Positions 45,076 to 54,080 of a stretch of 64,000 nucleotides of DNA are shown here, one piece after another (the first letter of the stretch is position 1; every line of letters begins with the position of its first letter). Origin of the DNA: CAXXOK01 sp001604115 (lineage in GTDB: Bacteria; Bacillota; Clostridia; Christensenellales; Aristaeellaceae); the NCBI GenBank assembly GCA_034928535.1, contig JAYFOV010000010.1, forward strand, positions 1 to 64,000. The letters run 5' to 3'. The translations under genes were made by a program, and so were the position numbers. The notes under the pieces were generated by a model. It had not been told where the DNA came from, searched no databases, and saw nothing but the letters and a program-made list of their open reading frames with translations.

Positions 45076-46083
45076 TCAGGGCTGGACTTCGCGAACGCTG
45101 TCCCGCTCCACCAGTTGACCGATCACATTAACGTTGGTTGGCGCCCATTCTGGGTGCAGAATGTGTTTGCGGAGGGTGTCCACCACCAGCACACCCATCA
45201 GCGTGCGGGACACGCGCATGGTGGTCAGGGCGGGCTGGGTAATGGCGCTGAAAGGGATATCGTCCACGCCGATCATGGACACATCACCTGGGATGGCATA
45301 GCCCTGCTCCTGCATGGCGCGCGCCGCGCCAATGGCGATGGTATCATTGGCGCAGAACACGGCTCCGTGGGGATGGTATGCGCCGGATAGCAGGAGCTTT
45401 TTCATATCCGCGTAGGCGCCCTTCAGCGTGGGGGTCAGGCAGATGGGCTCCGATTCCGAAAGGCCGAGCTGGCGGATGGCGGCGCGGTAACCGGCCAGGC
45501 GCTCTTCAAAGTTGTTCACGCAAACAGTGGAGTGCAGGTAACCAATGTCACGGTGGCCCATGCGGTGCAGGTAACGCACCGCGCTCACGGCAATATCCTC
45601 GTTAGCCATGACCACGCTGCTCAGCCCTGTAAAACGCATGCTGTTATCCAGCACCACCATGGGTAGCTTGACCTCCCGCAGTTTTTGCTGCAAGTCGGCA
45701 TCGATTTCCGAACCCAGAAAAATCACGCCATCAGCCGATGCGGCGGTGAGGGATTGCAGGGTCTCTTCCACGGTATTGCCATTGCAGCCATTCATGATGA
45801 GATTGTAGGAAAAACGCCGGCATTCTGCCGTGATGCGGTCGATGATGGCGGAAATGAATCCCTGATTCTCTTCCACGACCATGCCGTGCTTGCTGTACTT
45901 GACAAAGCGGATGTTGCAGCTTGCGTTTTCCATATCGCGCTGGTAACGGGTGTAATTAGTTTCCATGAGCACCTTTTGCACACGCTCGCGCGTTTCCCGG
46001 CCAATGCCCGATTTGCCGTTGAGCACCATGGAAACCGTGGCGGGCGATACCCCAACCAATTGCGCAATCTCTCGTATGGTCAT
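45076..46083 (-). CDS. LacI-family transcriptional regulator
   Basis: A 335-residue repressor: N-terminal helix-turn-helix TIREIAQLVGVSPATVSMVLNG with hinge, then a periplasmic-binding-protein-like ligand domain (ADGVIFLGSE, YLHRMGHRDIGYL, CANDTIAIGAARAMQEQGY, GDVSMIGVDDIPFS). It is the last gene of an eight-gene minus-strand operon, 12 bp after dhaL, so it is probably autoregulated with the transporter genes. A candidate operator lies in the operon leader at 52902-52918. The effector is presumably the imported sugar or its phosphate. Confidence 0.93.
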   Translation of the reverse strand: MTIREIAQLVGVSPATVSMVLNGKSGIGRETRERVQKVLMETNYTRYQRDMENASCNIRFVKYSKHGMVVEENQGFISAIIDRITAECRRFSYNLIMNGCNGNTVEETLQSLTAASADGVIFLGSEIDADLQQKLREVKLPMVVLDNSMRFTGLSSVVMANEDIAVSAVRYLHRMGHRDIGYLHSTVCVNNFEERLAGYRAAIRQLGLSESEPICLTPTLKGAYADMKKLLLSGAYHPHGAVFCANDTIAIGAARAMQEQGYAIPGDVSMIGVDDIPFSAITQPALTTMRVSRTLMGVLVVDTLRKHILHPEWAPTNVNVIGQLVERDSVREVQP

Positions 46084-46095
46084 GGCTTCGTTCTG

Positions 46096-46719
46096 TTACG
46101 CCGGCAGGGCGGCATATCCTTTCATTAACAGATCGGCGACTGCCGCGCCCGGATCCAACAGGTCGCGGGAGGCCTCGCCGCGCGTGGCGGCACGCCCGTG
46201 CTTAGCGATCATGCCACGGGTGTTCAGGAAGGCGGCATGCGCGGCCTCGGCAGCGTGCTGCGCGGCAGTATGCCTGTCTGTGCCTGCGGCCAGATCGCGC
46301 TGGAGGCTTTCCACGGCGGGGGCAAGGCCATCCAGAAACGTCTTCTCACCCAAGGCTGCCTTGCCACGGTTTTGCACACCGTCCCAATACGCCTGAAAAA
46401 ACGTTACGATGCCCGAATCGTCCAGCGTATCCATGCCCTTGAGCGTTTTGCCTGCGTTCATCAGGCCGCTGGCCATCAGCGTGCCCATGGTGGATGGCAC
46501 CGCTGTGCTCATGGCTTTGCCTGCAAGATAGGCCAGTTTGCCCAAATCAAGCTCATCGCTGGCCTGCGCGGCATCGGCGGCGGCTTTGAAGCCATCGCTC
46601 ATCGTCAGCCCCAGATCGCCATCACCGACCACGCTGTCCAAATCGATCAGGTATGTACGGTGCTCGGCCATGATATCTGCCCAGATGCGCAGCAGTTGCC
46701 TCAAATCCTTTGCATTCAT
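46096..46719 (-). CDS. dhaL: Dihydroxyacetone kinase-type ADP-binding subunit DhaL
   Basis: A 207-residue all-helical DhaL/DAK2 domain. The Mg-nucleotide cluster DLDSVVGDGDLGLTM and the later TMGTLMASG and DGLAPAVESLQ segments are characteristic. It pairs with DhaK encoded 14 bp upstream. No PTS-type DhaM gene is present in the operon, so either ATP is used directly or DhaM is elsewhere. In this sugar operon the real substrate may be a ketotetrose such as erythrulose, not dihydroxyacetone (inference). Confidence 0.93.
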   Translation of the reverse strand: MNAKDLRQLLRIWADIMAEHRTYLIDLDSVVGDGDLGLTMSDGFKAAADAAQASDELDLGKLAYLAGKAMSTAVPSTMGTLMASGLMNAGKTLKGMDTLDDSGIVTFFQAYWDGVQNRGKAALGEKTFLDGLAPAVESLQRDLAAGTDRHTAAQHAAEAAHAAFLNTRGMIAKHGRAATRGEASRDLLDPGAAVADLLMKGYAALPA

Positions 46720-46733
46720 GCGACGCCACCGCC

Positions 46734-47750
46734 TTATAGCTGCAGTTGCGTAAAGAAGGGCGTATGCGCGGGGTGCGCGATGCAGGCCTTGAGTTCCTCA
46801 TCCAGCTTGAGCAGGGAAATGCTTGCACCGGCCATCTCCATGGAGGTAGCATATTCGCCAACATAAGCATGATACACCTTGATGCCTTGCTCGTCCAGCA
46901 GGTTCTTCACGCGACGGTACATGACGTACTGCTCCTCCAGCGGCGTTGCGCCCAAACCGTTAATGAGCACGCACACCTCGTCCCCCGTTTGATAGGGCAG
47001 GTCATTGAGGATGGGCTTGAGCATTTCATCCACAATGTCGTCGGCGCTGGCCAGCTTGCCCCTGCGAATGCCGGGCTCGCCATGGATGCCCATACCGATT
47101 TCCATCTCATCCTCCTCAAGGGTAAAGCTGGGGCGACCCACCCGCGGCACGGTGCAGGGCGTGAGGGCGACACCCATGGTGCGCACGTTGGCGCATGCCT
47201 TCTCTGCAACGCGCTTCACGTTTTCCAGATCCATCCCCTGTGCGGCAGCCGCGCCGGCGCACTTGTACACAAAGAAGATACCGGCCACGCCGCGGCGTGT
47301 ATTTTTTTCCCCGGGGGCGGCGGGGCCAGCAGAGGCAACGTCTTCGCCGGCGACAACGCTCTCCACACGGATGTCCTCCTCCATGTCCGCCATCTCGGCC
47401 GCCATGTCAAAGTTGAAGATATCCCCGTTATAGTTGCCGTAGATGTAGAGCACGCCTGCGCCGGAATCGATGGCCTTGGTCACGGCGAGCATTTGCTCCG
47501 CGCTGGGGGATTGAAACACATCGCCGATGGAGCAGCCGTCCAGCATGCCATCGCCCACATAGCCCAGGAACAGGGGCAGGTGGCCGCTGCCGCCGCCGGT
47601 CGCAATGCCTACCTTACCTTCTTTTTTGCGGGCGGTGATCAGGCAATGCAGATCATCCCCGGCATAGGTGACAAGATCGGGGTGCGCGGCATAAAGCCCT
47701 TCCAGCATTTCCGGGATAAACTGTTCGGGGGTGTTGATGATTTTTTTCAT
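46734..47750 (-). CDS. dhaK: Dihydroxyacetone kinase-type substrate-binding subunit DhaK
   Basis: A 338-residue DhaK/DAK1 protein that binds the ketone substrate covalently through His in GMGIHGEPG. Other motifs are VGIATGGGSGHLPLFLGYVGDG, SAEQMLAVTKAIDSG, LYIYGNYNGDIFNF, and GVALTPCTVP. AAGGAGG lies before ATG 47750. Co-encoded with DhaL, an AllA-like protein and a ribose-type ABC transporter, which suggests phosphorylation of a sugar or ketose brought in by that transporter. Dihydroxyacetone itself normally does not need such a transporter. Confidence 0.93.
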   Translation of the reverse strand: MKKIINTPEQFIPEMLEGLYAAHPDLVTYAGDDLHCLITARKKEGKVGIATGGGSGHLPLFLGYVGDGMLDGCSIGDVFQSPSAEQMLAVTKAIDSGAGVLYIYGNYNGDIFNFDMAAEMADMEEDIRVESVVAGEDVASAGPAAPGEKNTRRGVAGIFFVYKCAGAAAAQGMDLENVKRVAEKACANVRTMGVALTPCTVPRVGRPSFTLEEDEMEIGMGIHGEPGIRRGKLASADDIVDEMLKPILNDLPYQTGDEVCVLINGLGATPLEEQYVMYRRVKNLLDEQGIKVYHAYVGEYATSMEMAGASISLLKLDEELKACIAHPAHTPFFTQLQL

Positions 47751-47792
47751 GGTGAATGGCCTCCTTATATTCTTGGGATATGGATGGCGGCA

Positions 47793-48272
47793 TCAAAGTT
47801 CGATGTCGATATGTTGGTGCGCAGAATACTCTACTGTGATGCAGTCGTTCACATAGGTACGCTGCGGCAGCACGATCAGGATGTTCACATGAGGGCGGTC
47901 TATCGGCAGGGCGCACAGATGCCAAACACCTGCATTCAGCTTGACAAGTGTGCCTTTGGGAACGATGAAAGCTTCGGTTTTTTCCGGGATGGGTGCGGTG
48001 GAGGGCGGCGCAACGTGGATCACCACATCCGCATCCAGCGGAAGGATGCCCTCGGCGGTGGTGTTGTGGTATTCTGCCGCGGTGACGCGGTAAGTATCCG
48101 GCCGATCCACCGACAAGGGCGAAAAGCCGATGGGCATGGCGCCGCTGACATCAAAAAGCAGGCGATCAGGGTAGAACACGCCAAGAGAATGCCCCTGCGG
48201 GTTGCAGATGTCGGTATAGTCCCCAAAGGGTGCGAAGGCTTCGCGGGATAGCGGCTTTGCTTTGATTTTCAT
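47793..48272 (-). CDS. Ureidoglycolate lyase (AllA)-like cupin protein
   Basis: A 159-residue protein with the AllA-family N-terminus AKPLSREAFAPFGDY and the beta-rich cupin core (…DADVVIHVAPP…, EAFIVPKGTLVKLNAGVWH). In purine catabolism AllA splits ureidoglycolate, but no allantoin gene is present here. Placement between ABC permease and DhaK genes suggests a lyase or isomerase step in the same sugar pathway; that is inference. GGAGG lies eight bases before ATG 48272. Confidence 0.75.
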   Translation of the reverse strand: MKIKAKPLSREAFAPFGDYTDICNPQGHSLGVFYPDRLLFDVSGAMPIGFSPLSVDRPDTYRVTAAEYHNTTAEGILPLDADVVIHVAPPSTAPIPEKTEAFIVPKGTLVKLNAGVWHLCALPIDRPHVNILIVLPQRTYVNDCITVEYSAHQHIDIEL

Positions 48273-48282
48273 GTTGCGCCTC

Positions 48283-49254
48283 CTATACTTGATTCAGTTT
48301 ACGCCGGTCGGACAGGCGAATGTTGGCCACCACCAAGATCAGGATGAGACCCCAGACAAACGTTTTGATAAAGCTATCCACACGCAAGGTGTTAAAGGCG
48401 CTGGAAACCAGCTGCAGCACAATCACGGCCATGGTCACGCCCAATACCTTGCCGCGGCCGCCGTCCGGATTGGTACCCCCCAGCACAACAATGAGCAGCG
48501 TGAGCAGCGTGTAGCTGTTGCCATAGTCCGACTTGGCGGAGTTGTAATGCGAGGCAACCAGGAGACCGCTCACCGCGCCCAGCAAACCCGACAGGATGTA
48601 GGTTTTCAGTATGATGCGGAAATTATCAATGCCGGAATAGCGGCTGGCCGTCGCGTTAGAGCCCATCAGGCACAACTGTTGGCCATAGATGGTGCGGCTG
48701 AGCAGGTAGGTCACCACCAGCGCCATCAGGATGAACACGATGGCAGGCAGCGGAATGCCCAGCACCATGCCGTTGGCAAAGCCGCTGAAAGCTTCCGGAA
48801 GCCCGGATACAGCGGGACCCTTGGTCAGGATGAGCCCTATGCCCGTGTAAAGCTGCAAGCCGCATAACGTGACCAGCATGGGTGGTATTTTCAGGTAGCC
48901 GATCAGCAGCCCGTTCAGGGCGCCGCACAGGGCGCCCACCGCCAGCGCGGCCAGCACTGCCAGCGCAATGGACAGGGGACTGCCGCCCATACCCTGCATC
49001 AGCATGGCGGCAACGATCCCGGACAGGTTAGAGATGCCCACCAGGGAAAGGTCTATGCCACCGGAAATCATGGCCAGCATCATGCCCAGCGCCAGAATGC
49101 CGAATTCCGGAAACTGCACGAGCATGCCTTGCAGATTGCGCACGGTGAGGAAGGCTTTGGGTTTGAGGATGGCCATCATCCCATAGATCAGCAGAGAAAT
49201 CAGGAACAGCGATAGCGTATTCAGGTCCAGTTGCCGGAATCGTTTGCGAAGCAT
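48283..49254 (-). CDS. Ribose-type (RbsC/CUT2) ABC transporter permease
   Basis: A 323-residue permease of the branched-chain/RbsC family with about ten helices: GMMLAMISGGIDLSLVGI, LLIGYLKIPPMLVTLCGL, and VVLGGTNPDGGRG, which are standard CUT2 signatures. Second of two different permeases in this operon, implying a heterodimeric channel. It starts 13 bp after the other permease gene and ends 10 bp before the AllA-like gene. Confidence 0.92.
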   Translation of the reverse strand: MLRKRFRQLDLNTLSLFLISLLIYGMMAILKPKAFLTVRNLQGMLVQFPEFGILALGMMLAMISGGIDLSLVGISNLSGIVAAMLMQGMGGSPLSIALAVLAALAVGALCGALNGLLIGYLKIPPMLVTLCGLQLYTGIGLILTKGPAVSGLPEAFSGFANGMVLGIPLPAIVFILMALVVTYLLSRTIYGQQLCLMGSNATASRYSGIDNFRIILKTYILSGLLGAVSGLLVASHYNSAKSDYGNSYTLLTLLIVVLGGTNPDGGRGKVLGVTMAVIVLQLVSSAFNTLRVDSFIKTFVWGLILILVVANIRLSDRRKLNQV

Positions 49255-49267
49255 ACGCCGCGCCTCC

Positions 49268-50260
49268 TTAAATTTTCAGTTTGTTTGCGCTGCTCTTGGC
49301 ACGCAGGGAGGTGATGGATGTTCCGATCACGATGGTCAGCCCTACCACAAAGGTTTGGAAGTGTGTTGGCACGCCCAGCATGATCAGATTGTTTTTGATC
49401 AGAGTGATGAGCGTGACGCCTAAAATGGTGCCGACTACCTTACCGTGACCGCCGGTGATGCGTGTGCCGCCCATTACCACTGCCGCGATAACCATCATTT
49501 CGCTGCCCATGAGCACGTTGGGATCCGCCTGCCGCATGAGGGCCATGTAGGTGACCCCGCCAAGCCCAGCGATGGCACCGGCGAACATGTAGACAAAAAA
49601 CAGCGTGCCCTTCACGTTGAACCCGGCTACGTGCGCCGCACGCTGATCCCCGCCGATCGCGTAGATGCTGCGCCCAAGCATGGTGTGCCGCAGCAGAACA
49701 TAGCTCAGCAGGCAGATGGCAACCGGCAACAGAAACAGCGCCGTTAGCGCATAGCTGACCCCGTCCGGACTGGTATATGTAACCAGGCTCACTTTGCCAA
49801 GCCCATCCAGCGATGCGGGAATGTTGGAGATGATCTTGACCCCGATAAAAGCCAGTGTGCCGCCGGAAATCACGCTGCTGGTGCCAAGGGTGGCAATGAG
49901 CGGCGGAATGCGCACCACCGCAATGAGAAAAGCGTTGAGCGCGCCGCATAGTGCGCCAATGCCAAGAGCAATGGCAAAGGCCGCAAAGGCGCTATCAATG
50001 CCCGTTGCCAGCATGATCTGCACGGTTGCATACATGGACAGGCTGGCAATGGCGGGAAAACTCACATCAATGCCGCCGGATACGATCACGACCATCTCGC
50101 ACATGGCGAACATCAAGGTGACCAGCATTGCCCGGGAAAGGCTCACCAGCGTGGCGGGGGTCGCAAAGGCGGGGTTGACCAGCCCAATCAGCAAGCTAAG
50201 GCATATGATGATATAAACGACGATCATTTCGTTGGTAGCCAGTACTTTTTTTACTTTCAT
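49268..50260 (-). CDS. Ribose-type (RbsC/CUT2) ABC transporter permease
   Basis: A 330-residue permease, paralogous to the next gene: MVVIVSGGIDVSFPAIASL, FLIAVVRIPPLIATLGTSSV, and AAVVMGGTRITGGHGKVVG. Its ATG overlaps the ATPase stop codon by four bases, indicating coupled translation. Works with the ATPase at 50257 and binding protein at 51850. Confidence 0.92.
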   Translation of the reverse strand: MKVKKVLATNEMIVVYIIICLSLLIGLVNPAFATPATLVSLSRAMLVTLMFAMCEMVVIVSGGIDVSFPAIASLSMYATVQIMLATGIDSAFAAFAIALGIGALCGALNAFLIAVVRIPPLIATLGTSSVISGGTLAFIGVKIISNIPASLDGLGKVSLVTYTSPDGVSYALTALFLLPVAICLLSYVLLRHTMLGRSIYAIGGDQRAAHVAGFNVKGTLFFVYMFAGAIAGLGGVTYMALMRQADPNVLMGSEMMVIAAVVMGGTRITGGHGKVVGTILGVTLITLIKNNLIMLGVPTHFQTFVVGLTIVIGTSITSLRAKSSANKLKI

Positions 50261-51756
50261 GCAATCACCGCATCCTTGTCTGTGAGCATGTGCGCCAGCG
50301 TGGTGGCGTCCGTTTCGTCGGCGCGCACAGTGGCGGCCATGCGCCCCTGACGCATCACAATGATGTTGTTGCAGTTGTGCAGCAGCTCCGGCAAATCATC
50401 CGAAATGAGGATCACGCCCACGCCCTGCTCCGATAGCCCGTGCAAAATGCGGTGTATATCCGCTTTGGAGCCAACATCCACACCCACGGTGGGGCCGTTG
50501 AGCACCAGCAGCGCCGGATTGGTGTTGAGCCACTTGGCGATGACCATTTTTTGCGCGTTGCCACCTGACAACGTTCGGATACTGGGCTTGGGGCTGGGCG
50601 CATTGCAGCCGATGCGCTGGATCCATTGGCTGGTGGCCTCATACATTTTTTGCGCATCCAGGCGCATGTGCTGAAAGTACTGCTCCAGTGATGCGGCAAC
50701 AGTGTTATCCATGATGCTTCTGTCTAAAAACAGCCCTTGCGTCAAGCGATCCTCCGGGACATAAGCAATGCGGTGGCGCATCGCGTCCTGGATCGACGTA
50801 ACGGCAATGGGCGCACCATTGAGGTACAGGCGGCCTTCCGTGATGGGCGCAACGCCAAACAGCGCATCGCCGATTTGCCCGCAGCCGGAGCCGAGCAGGC
50901 CTGTAATGCCCAGCACATCTCCTTTGCACAAAGAAAAGCTCACATGTTGAAAAGCGCCCTTGCGGCTGATTTCCTCCGCACGGAAAATCTCCTTTTCGCA
51001 GGAGGTGGGAAGGTAGTATGTATCCGCCAATTCCCGTCCGGTCAAATCCTTGATAAAACGCTTGCGGTCATATTCGCCGATGAGCCCGGTGGAGATGTTC
51101 TCGCCGTTGCGCAGGACGGTCAGGCGATCGGCGATGTCATAGATTTCATCCAATTTATGATTGACCATCACCACGGCGATGCCGCGATCTTTGAGGCGCC
51201 GCATGATGGCATAGAGCATGTGGATCTCCTTAGAGGTGAGTGCGGTGGTCGGCTCATCCAGAATCAGGAGCTTGGCATCGTTGATGATCGCCCGGCAAAT
51301 GGCGACAATTTGCTTGTGCGCAACGCTCAGCTGTTCCACCAGCGCATCGGGATCCATCTCTGCGCCGATGAGCGCCATGGCTTCCTTGGCCAGGCGGTGC
51401 GCTTTGCGCCAGTCCATCCGTTTGGCGCCGGTCATGAGTGCGTGGTTCATGGCGATGTTTTCGGCAACGGTCAGGTTGGGAAACACCGCAAAATCCTGAT
51501 AAATCACCTGAATACCATACTGGATGGCTTCAATAGGGGAGAGGGAGGGAATTTGGACCCCTTCAATGTAGATTTCTCCGGCGGAGGCGGGGTGCACCCC
51601 GGCGATCACTTTGATCAGCGTGGATTTGCCGGAGCCGTTTTCACCGGCCAGGCAGTGAATCTCCCCGCGTCGGATCGTCAGATCCACTCCGGCAAGCGCG
51701 TTCACGCCGCCAAAATGCTTTTGGATTCCCTTCATTTGCAGGAATACGTCGTTCAT
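50257..51756 (-). CDS. Ribose-type sugar ABC transporter ATPase (two domains)
   Basis: A 499-residue RbsA/MglA-type protein with two nucleotide-binding domains. Domain 1 is complete: GENGSGKSTLIK Walker A, LSVAHKQ signature and LLILDEPTTAL Walker B. Domain 2 has a degenerate Walker A (GLLGSGCGQIGD), an intact LSGGNAQKM signature, but a Walker B reading LLVLNGPTVGVDVG, so both the Asp and the catalytic Glu of DEPT are missing. Asymmetric sites are usual in this family, although loss in Walker B of domain 2 is a stronger change. It lies 93 bp after the binding-protein gene with a stem-loop terminator between. Confidence 0.93.
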   Translation of the reverse strand: MNDVFLQMKGIQKHFGGVNALAGVDLTIRRGEIHCLAGENGSGKSTLIKVIAGVHPASAGEIYIEGVQIPSLSPIEAIQYGIQVIYQDFAVFPNLTVAENIAMNHALMTGAKRMDWRKAHRLAKEAMALIGAEMDPDALVEQLSVAHKQIVAICRAIINDAKLLILDEPTTALTSKEIHMLYAIMRRLKDRGIAVVMVNHKLDEIYDIADRLTVLRNGENISTGLIGEYDRKRFIKDLTGRELADTYYLPTSCEKEIFRAEEISRKGAFQHVSFSLCKGDVLGITGLLGSGCGQIGDALFGVAPITEGRLYLNGAPIAVTSIQDAMRHRIAYVPEDRLTQGLFLDRSIMDNTVAASLEQYFQHMRLDAQKMYEATSQWIQRIGCNAPSPKPSIRTLSGGNAQKMVIAKWLNTNPALLVLNGPTVGVDVGSKADIHRILHGLSEQGVGVILISDDLPELLHNCNNIIVMRQGRMAATVRADETDATTLAHMLTDKDAVIA

Positions 51757-51792
51757 GGAGGCCTCCTTCGCCGCGCGGGCGAGATTTCAGAT

Positions 51793-51831
51793 AAAAGGGC
51801 GAACCAGACGCCCGCGGTTGCTGGTTCGCCC
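51793..51831 (-). terminator. Internal attenuator-type terminator between binding-protein and ATPase genes
   Basis: A perfect 11-bp stem, GGGCGAACCAG (51797-51807) with CTGGTTCGCCC (51821-51831), followed on the minus strand by TTTTAT. Partial termination here would give excess binding protein. Confidence 0.8.
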
Positions 51832-51849
51832 CGATGCGTGTTAGCTGAA

Positions 51850-52833
51850 TCAGAAGTTGAAGGCGGGATCGTCCACGTTTTCTTTGGTGACATCGATCCA
51901 AGCCTGGCCTTCAAAGACCTTGTCGGTCAGGGTCAGGTTTTCGTAGCCGGTGATGCCCAGGTTCAGGCCGGTGGCGATTTCCTCACCGTTGAGCACTTTA
52001 AGGGCAAGCGAGATCATCGCCTGGCCGGCCAGCGCGGGATCCCAGAAGGAAATCATGTCGATGGTGCCTTCGCGCACATACTTGCCGGACACGCTCACAA
52101 GGCTGGTGCCGATGATCTTGACCTTGCCGGCCAGACCCAGTTCTTCCACAGCCTGCGCAGCGCCAGCCACATCCGCCATGGCGGAACCCTGGATGGCGGC
52201 GATGGCGGGGTTGGCGGTCAGGGTTTCCTTGATCTTCTCATAGGAAACGCTCATGTCATCGGAGGTTTCGATCTTGTCGCCATACTGCTTCATGTCCGGG
52301 AAGTTGGCTTCCTGGTAGGCCTTGGAGGCATCTACCCACTGGTTGTGGGAAGCAGAGGTGAGTGCGCCGACTTCCAGCACATACTCGCCCTTGCCGCCGG
52401 TCACTTCGCCGATGCGCTTCATGAAGTGGCGGCCATACTCCTCATTGTTGAAGGCTTCGATATCATAGTCGATATTCTCCATGCCGGCAGCTTCATGGGT
52501 AATGACCACGATGCCTGCTTCGCGAGCCTTTTTGAGCACAGGCTCAAGCGCCTCGGTGGAGAAGGGGACTACGCAGATCGCATCCACACCCTGGGAGATG
52601 AGATCTTCGATCGCGGCGGCTTGCAGCGCGCCATCGCCTTCAGAGGGGCCGGTATAGAACGCATCGATGCCATTGGCCTCCTTGTACTCGTTCACGCCGA
52701 CTTCCATGCGCTGGAACCAGGCAATGCTGGTCATCTTCGGCACCACAGCGATGGTGTAGTCCTCTGCGAACGCAACGGAGAGCATGGAGAAGGTGAGCAC
52801 CAGGGACAGGAGGATCGCCAATGTTTTTTTCAT
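51850..52833 (-). CDS. Ribose-type sugar ABC transporter substrate-binding protein
   Basis: A 327-residue periplasmic-binding-protein of the RbsB/LsrB type. Signal peptide MKKTLAILLSLVLT… ends AFAED without lipobox Cys. The mature protein has IAVVPKMTSIAWFQRMEVGV, DAICVVPFSTEALEPVLKKA and GAAQAVEELGLAGKVKIIGT. 'VPKMTS..WF' and 'GPS' near the start are seen in AI-2/rhamnose-binding (LsrB/RhaS) relatives, so ribose is not certain. First gene of the eight-gene operon, with promoter at 52941-52969. Confidence 0.93.
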   Translation of the reverse strand: MKKTLAILLSLVLTFSMLSVAFAEDYTIAVVPKMTSIAWFQRMEVGVNEYKEANGIDAFYTGPSEGDGALQAAAIEDLISQGVDAICVVPFSTEALEPVLKKAREAGIVVITHEAAGMENIDYDIEAFNNEEYGRHFMKRIGEVTGGKGEYVLEVGALTSASHNQWVDASKAYQEANFPDMKQYGDKIETSDDMSVSYEKIKETLTANPAIAAIQGSAMADVAGAAQAVEELGLAGKVKIIGTSLVSVSGKYVREGTIDMISFWDPALAGQAMISLALKVLNGEEIATGLNLGITGYENLTLTDKVFEGQAWIDVTKENVDDPAFNF

Positions 52834-52901
52834 GGGATTTACCGTTCCTTTCCGCTATATTCTTTGAACCGCCTGACAGCGGCGCAATTCCATCCAAACG
52901 T

Positions 52902-52918
52902 ATTGAGCAGTATTCAAT
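52902..52918. promoter_or_regulatory. Candidate LacI-type operator in the leader
   Basis: ATTGA (52902-52906) and TCAAT (52914-52918) form a palindrome with a 7-bp centre, about 16-32 bases past the predicted transcription start on minus, where a repressor would block elongation. Assignment to the LacI protein at 45076 is inference. Confidence 0.4.
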
Positions 52919-52940
52919 TAACAATATAAGTTGTGTGTTA

Positions 52941-52969
52941 AGTATAGGGAAATGCTCATATCCTGTCAA
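52941..52969 (-). promoter_or_regulatory. Promoter of the 52833-45076 operon
   Basis: On minus: TTGACA (52969-52964), exactly 17-bp spacer, TATACT (52946-52941). Transcription would start near 52934, about 100 nt before ATG 52833. The rest of 52970-53203 is AT-rich with no gene seen. Confidence 0.85.
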
Positions 52970-53203
52970 CTGGTATCAAAAGGATGGATAATGCCCGTTT
53001 AGTATATGAAATTGACGGGTAATATCGAAAAATTGAACGAATTACTAAAAATCATCTGAAAATCTAAAACATATTTCTGTTAAACTGATACAAAGCGAGG
53101 TGCATTAACCGGCCGAGCCGCAACGGAAAAGCGTTGTAGCACATGGGATACAGCTTATCAATGTATTTGTGTGACGGATTTGGAGCAAATGCTGGAGATG
53201 TAC

Positions 53204-53251
53204 AAAACGCCGCCCGGCATTACTGAAATTGTTCAGTGATGCCGGGCGGCG
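53204..53251 (-). terminator. Terminator of the GntR gene
   Basis: A 20-bp stem (53208-53227 with 53232-53251, one G-T pair) with tetraloop ATTG, followed on the minus strand by TTTT-G-TA. It lies 70 bp past the GntR stop codon. Confidence 0.85.
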
Positions 53252-53321
53252 AGGGGTCACGACATAGGGGGATGGCTGTAATGTGCGCCGGACGCGTCCG
53301 GGCTGTAACGGACCGCAGTAC

Positions 53322-54056
53322 TCAGGCTTGCAAGTCGGTAGTGAGGTAATAGGAATCGCCCCGGTAATAACTTTGCAGATATTCGCCCGGCTTGCCGTCC
53401 ACGGTGGAGGATACGCGCTCGATGTAGATCAGGGCGCTGTTTTCCTTGACATCCAGCTGGGCGGCCACTTTGGCGCTGGCATTGATGGCATAGATCTTTT
53501 GGGTGGCATTGGTCCATACGATTTGGTACTTCTGCTCCAGAAAATGGCGCAGCGAACGCTCGCTAAAGTCTGTGCCGTAGACCTCCGGGCAACGCTCATA
53601 CACCAAATGGGCGATTTCCAGGCACAGTGGCACGCCGTTTGCGTAGCGTAGGCGCGTGACGCGCACCAAAGGCGTGCCTTCTGCGATTTGCAGCGCATCC
53701 GCTACGATCTTGCTGGCGGGGAGCATTTCATTGGAAAGCATATTGGTAGTGGATTGGAACCCCTTCTTTTGCATCTCCTCGGAAAAGTGGAGCACGCGCT
53801 TCATAGTCTGCTCCACTTTTTTGGGCTGCACGCAGGTACCATAACCGCGCCGCTTGATGATGAGGCCGTCATTCATTAACATGTCCATAGCCTTGCGCAC
53901 GGTAATACGGCTGATGCCGTACGCCTGGATCAGATCATTCTCCGTGGGCAGCAGCTCGCCGGGCTTATACTCTCCGGATGTGATCTTACCCAGCAGGATA
54001 TCATATAGTTGAAAGTATAGTTGTGTGCGACCGCTGAAATCCAACTCTTTGTTCAT
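53322..54056 (-). CDS. GntR/HutC-family transcriptional regulator with UTRA domain
   Basis: A 244-residue regulator: winged helix at about 10-75 (QLYDILLGKITSGEYKPGELLPTENDL, ISRITVRKAMDML, RGYGTCV) and a UTRA ligand domain (LVRVTRLRYANGVPLCLEI, NSALIYIERVSSTVDGKPGEYLQSYYRGDSY). UTRA domains usually bind phosphorylated sugars. It is divergent from the allose-type operon, and matching operator-like sites overlap its own promoter and adjoin the operon promoter, so it probably represses both. Confidence 0.93.
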   Translation of the reverse strand: MNKELDFSGRTQLYFQLYDILLGKITSGEYKPGELLPTENDLIQAYGISRITVRKAMDMLMNDGLIIKRRGYGTCVQPKKVEQTMKRVLHFSEEMQKKGFQSTTNMLSNEMLPASKIVADALQIAEGTPLVRVTRLRYANGVPLCLEIAHLVYERCPEVYGTDFSERSLRHFLEQKYQIVWTNATQKIYAINASAKVAAQLDVKENSALIYIERVSSTVDGKPGEYLQSYYRGDSYYLTTDLQA

Positions 54057-54080
54057 AACAATCTCTCTTTTGATATTAAA

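Noticed and set aside
47793..48272. Purine (allantoin) catabolism operon
   Set aside because: Only the AllA-like gene suggests it; no allantoinase, allantoate hydrolase or ureidoglycolate dehydrogenase is nearby, and neighbours are sugar genes.
50737..52929. Plus-strand open frame of 730 codons
   Set aside because: It is antisense to the well-supported ABC ATPase and binding-protein genes and resembles no family; similar shadows occur at 46746-48251, 58061-60220 and 23114-25273.
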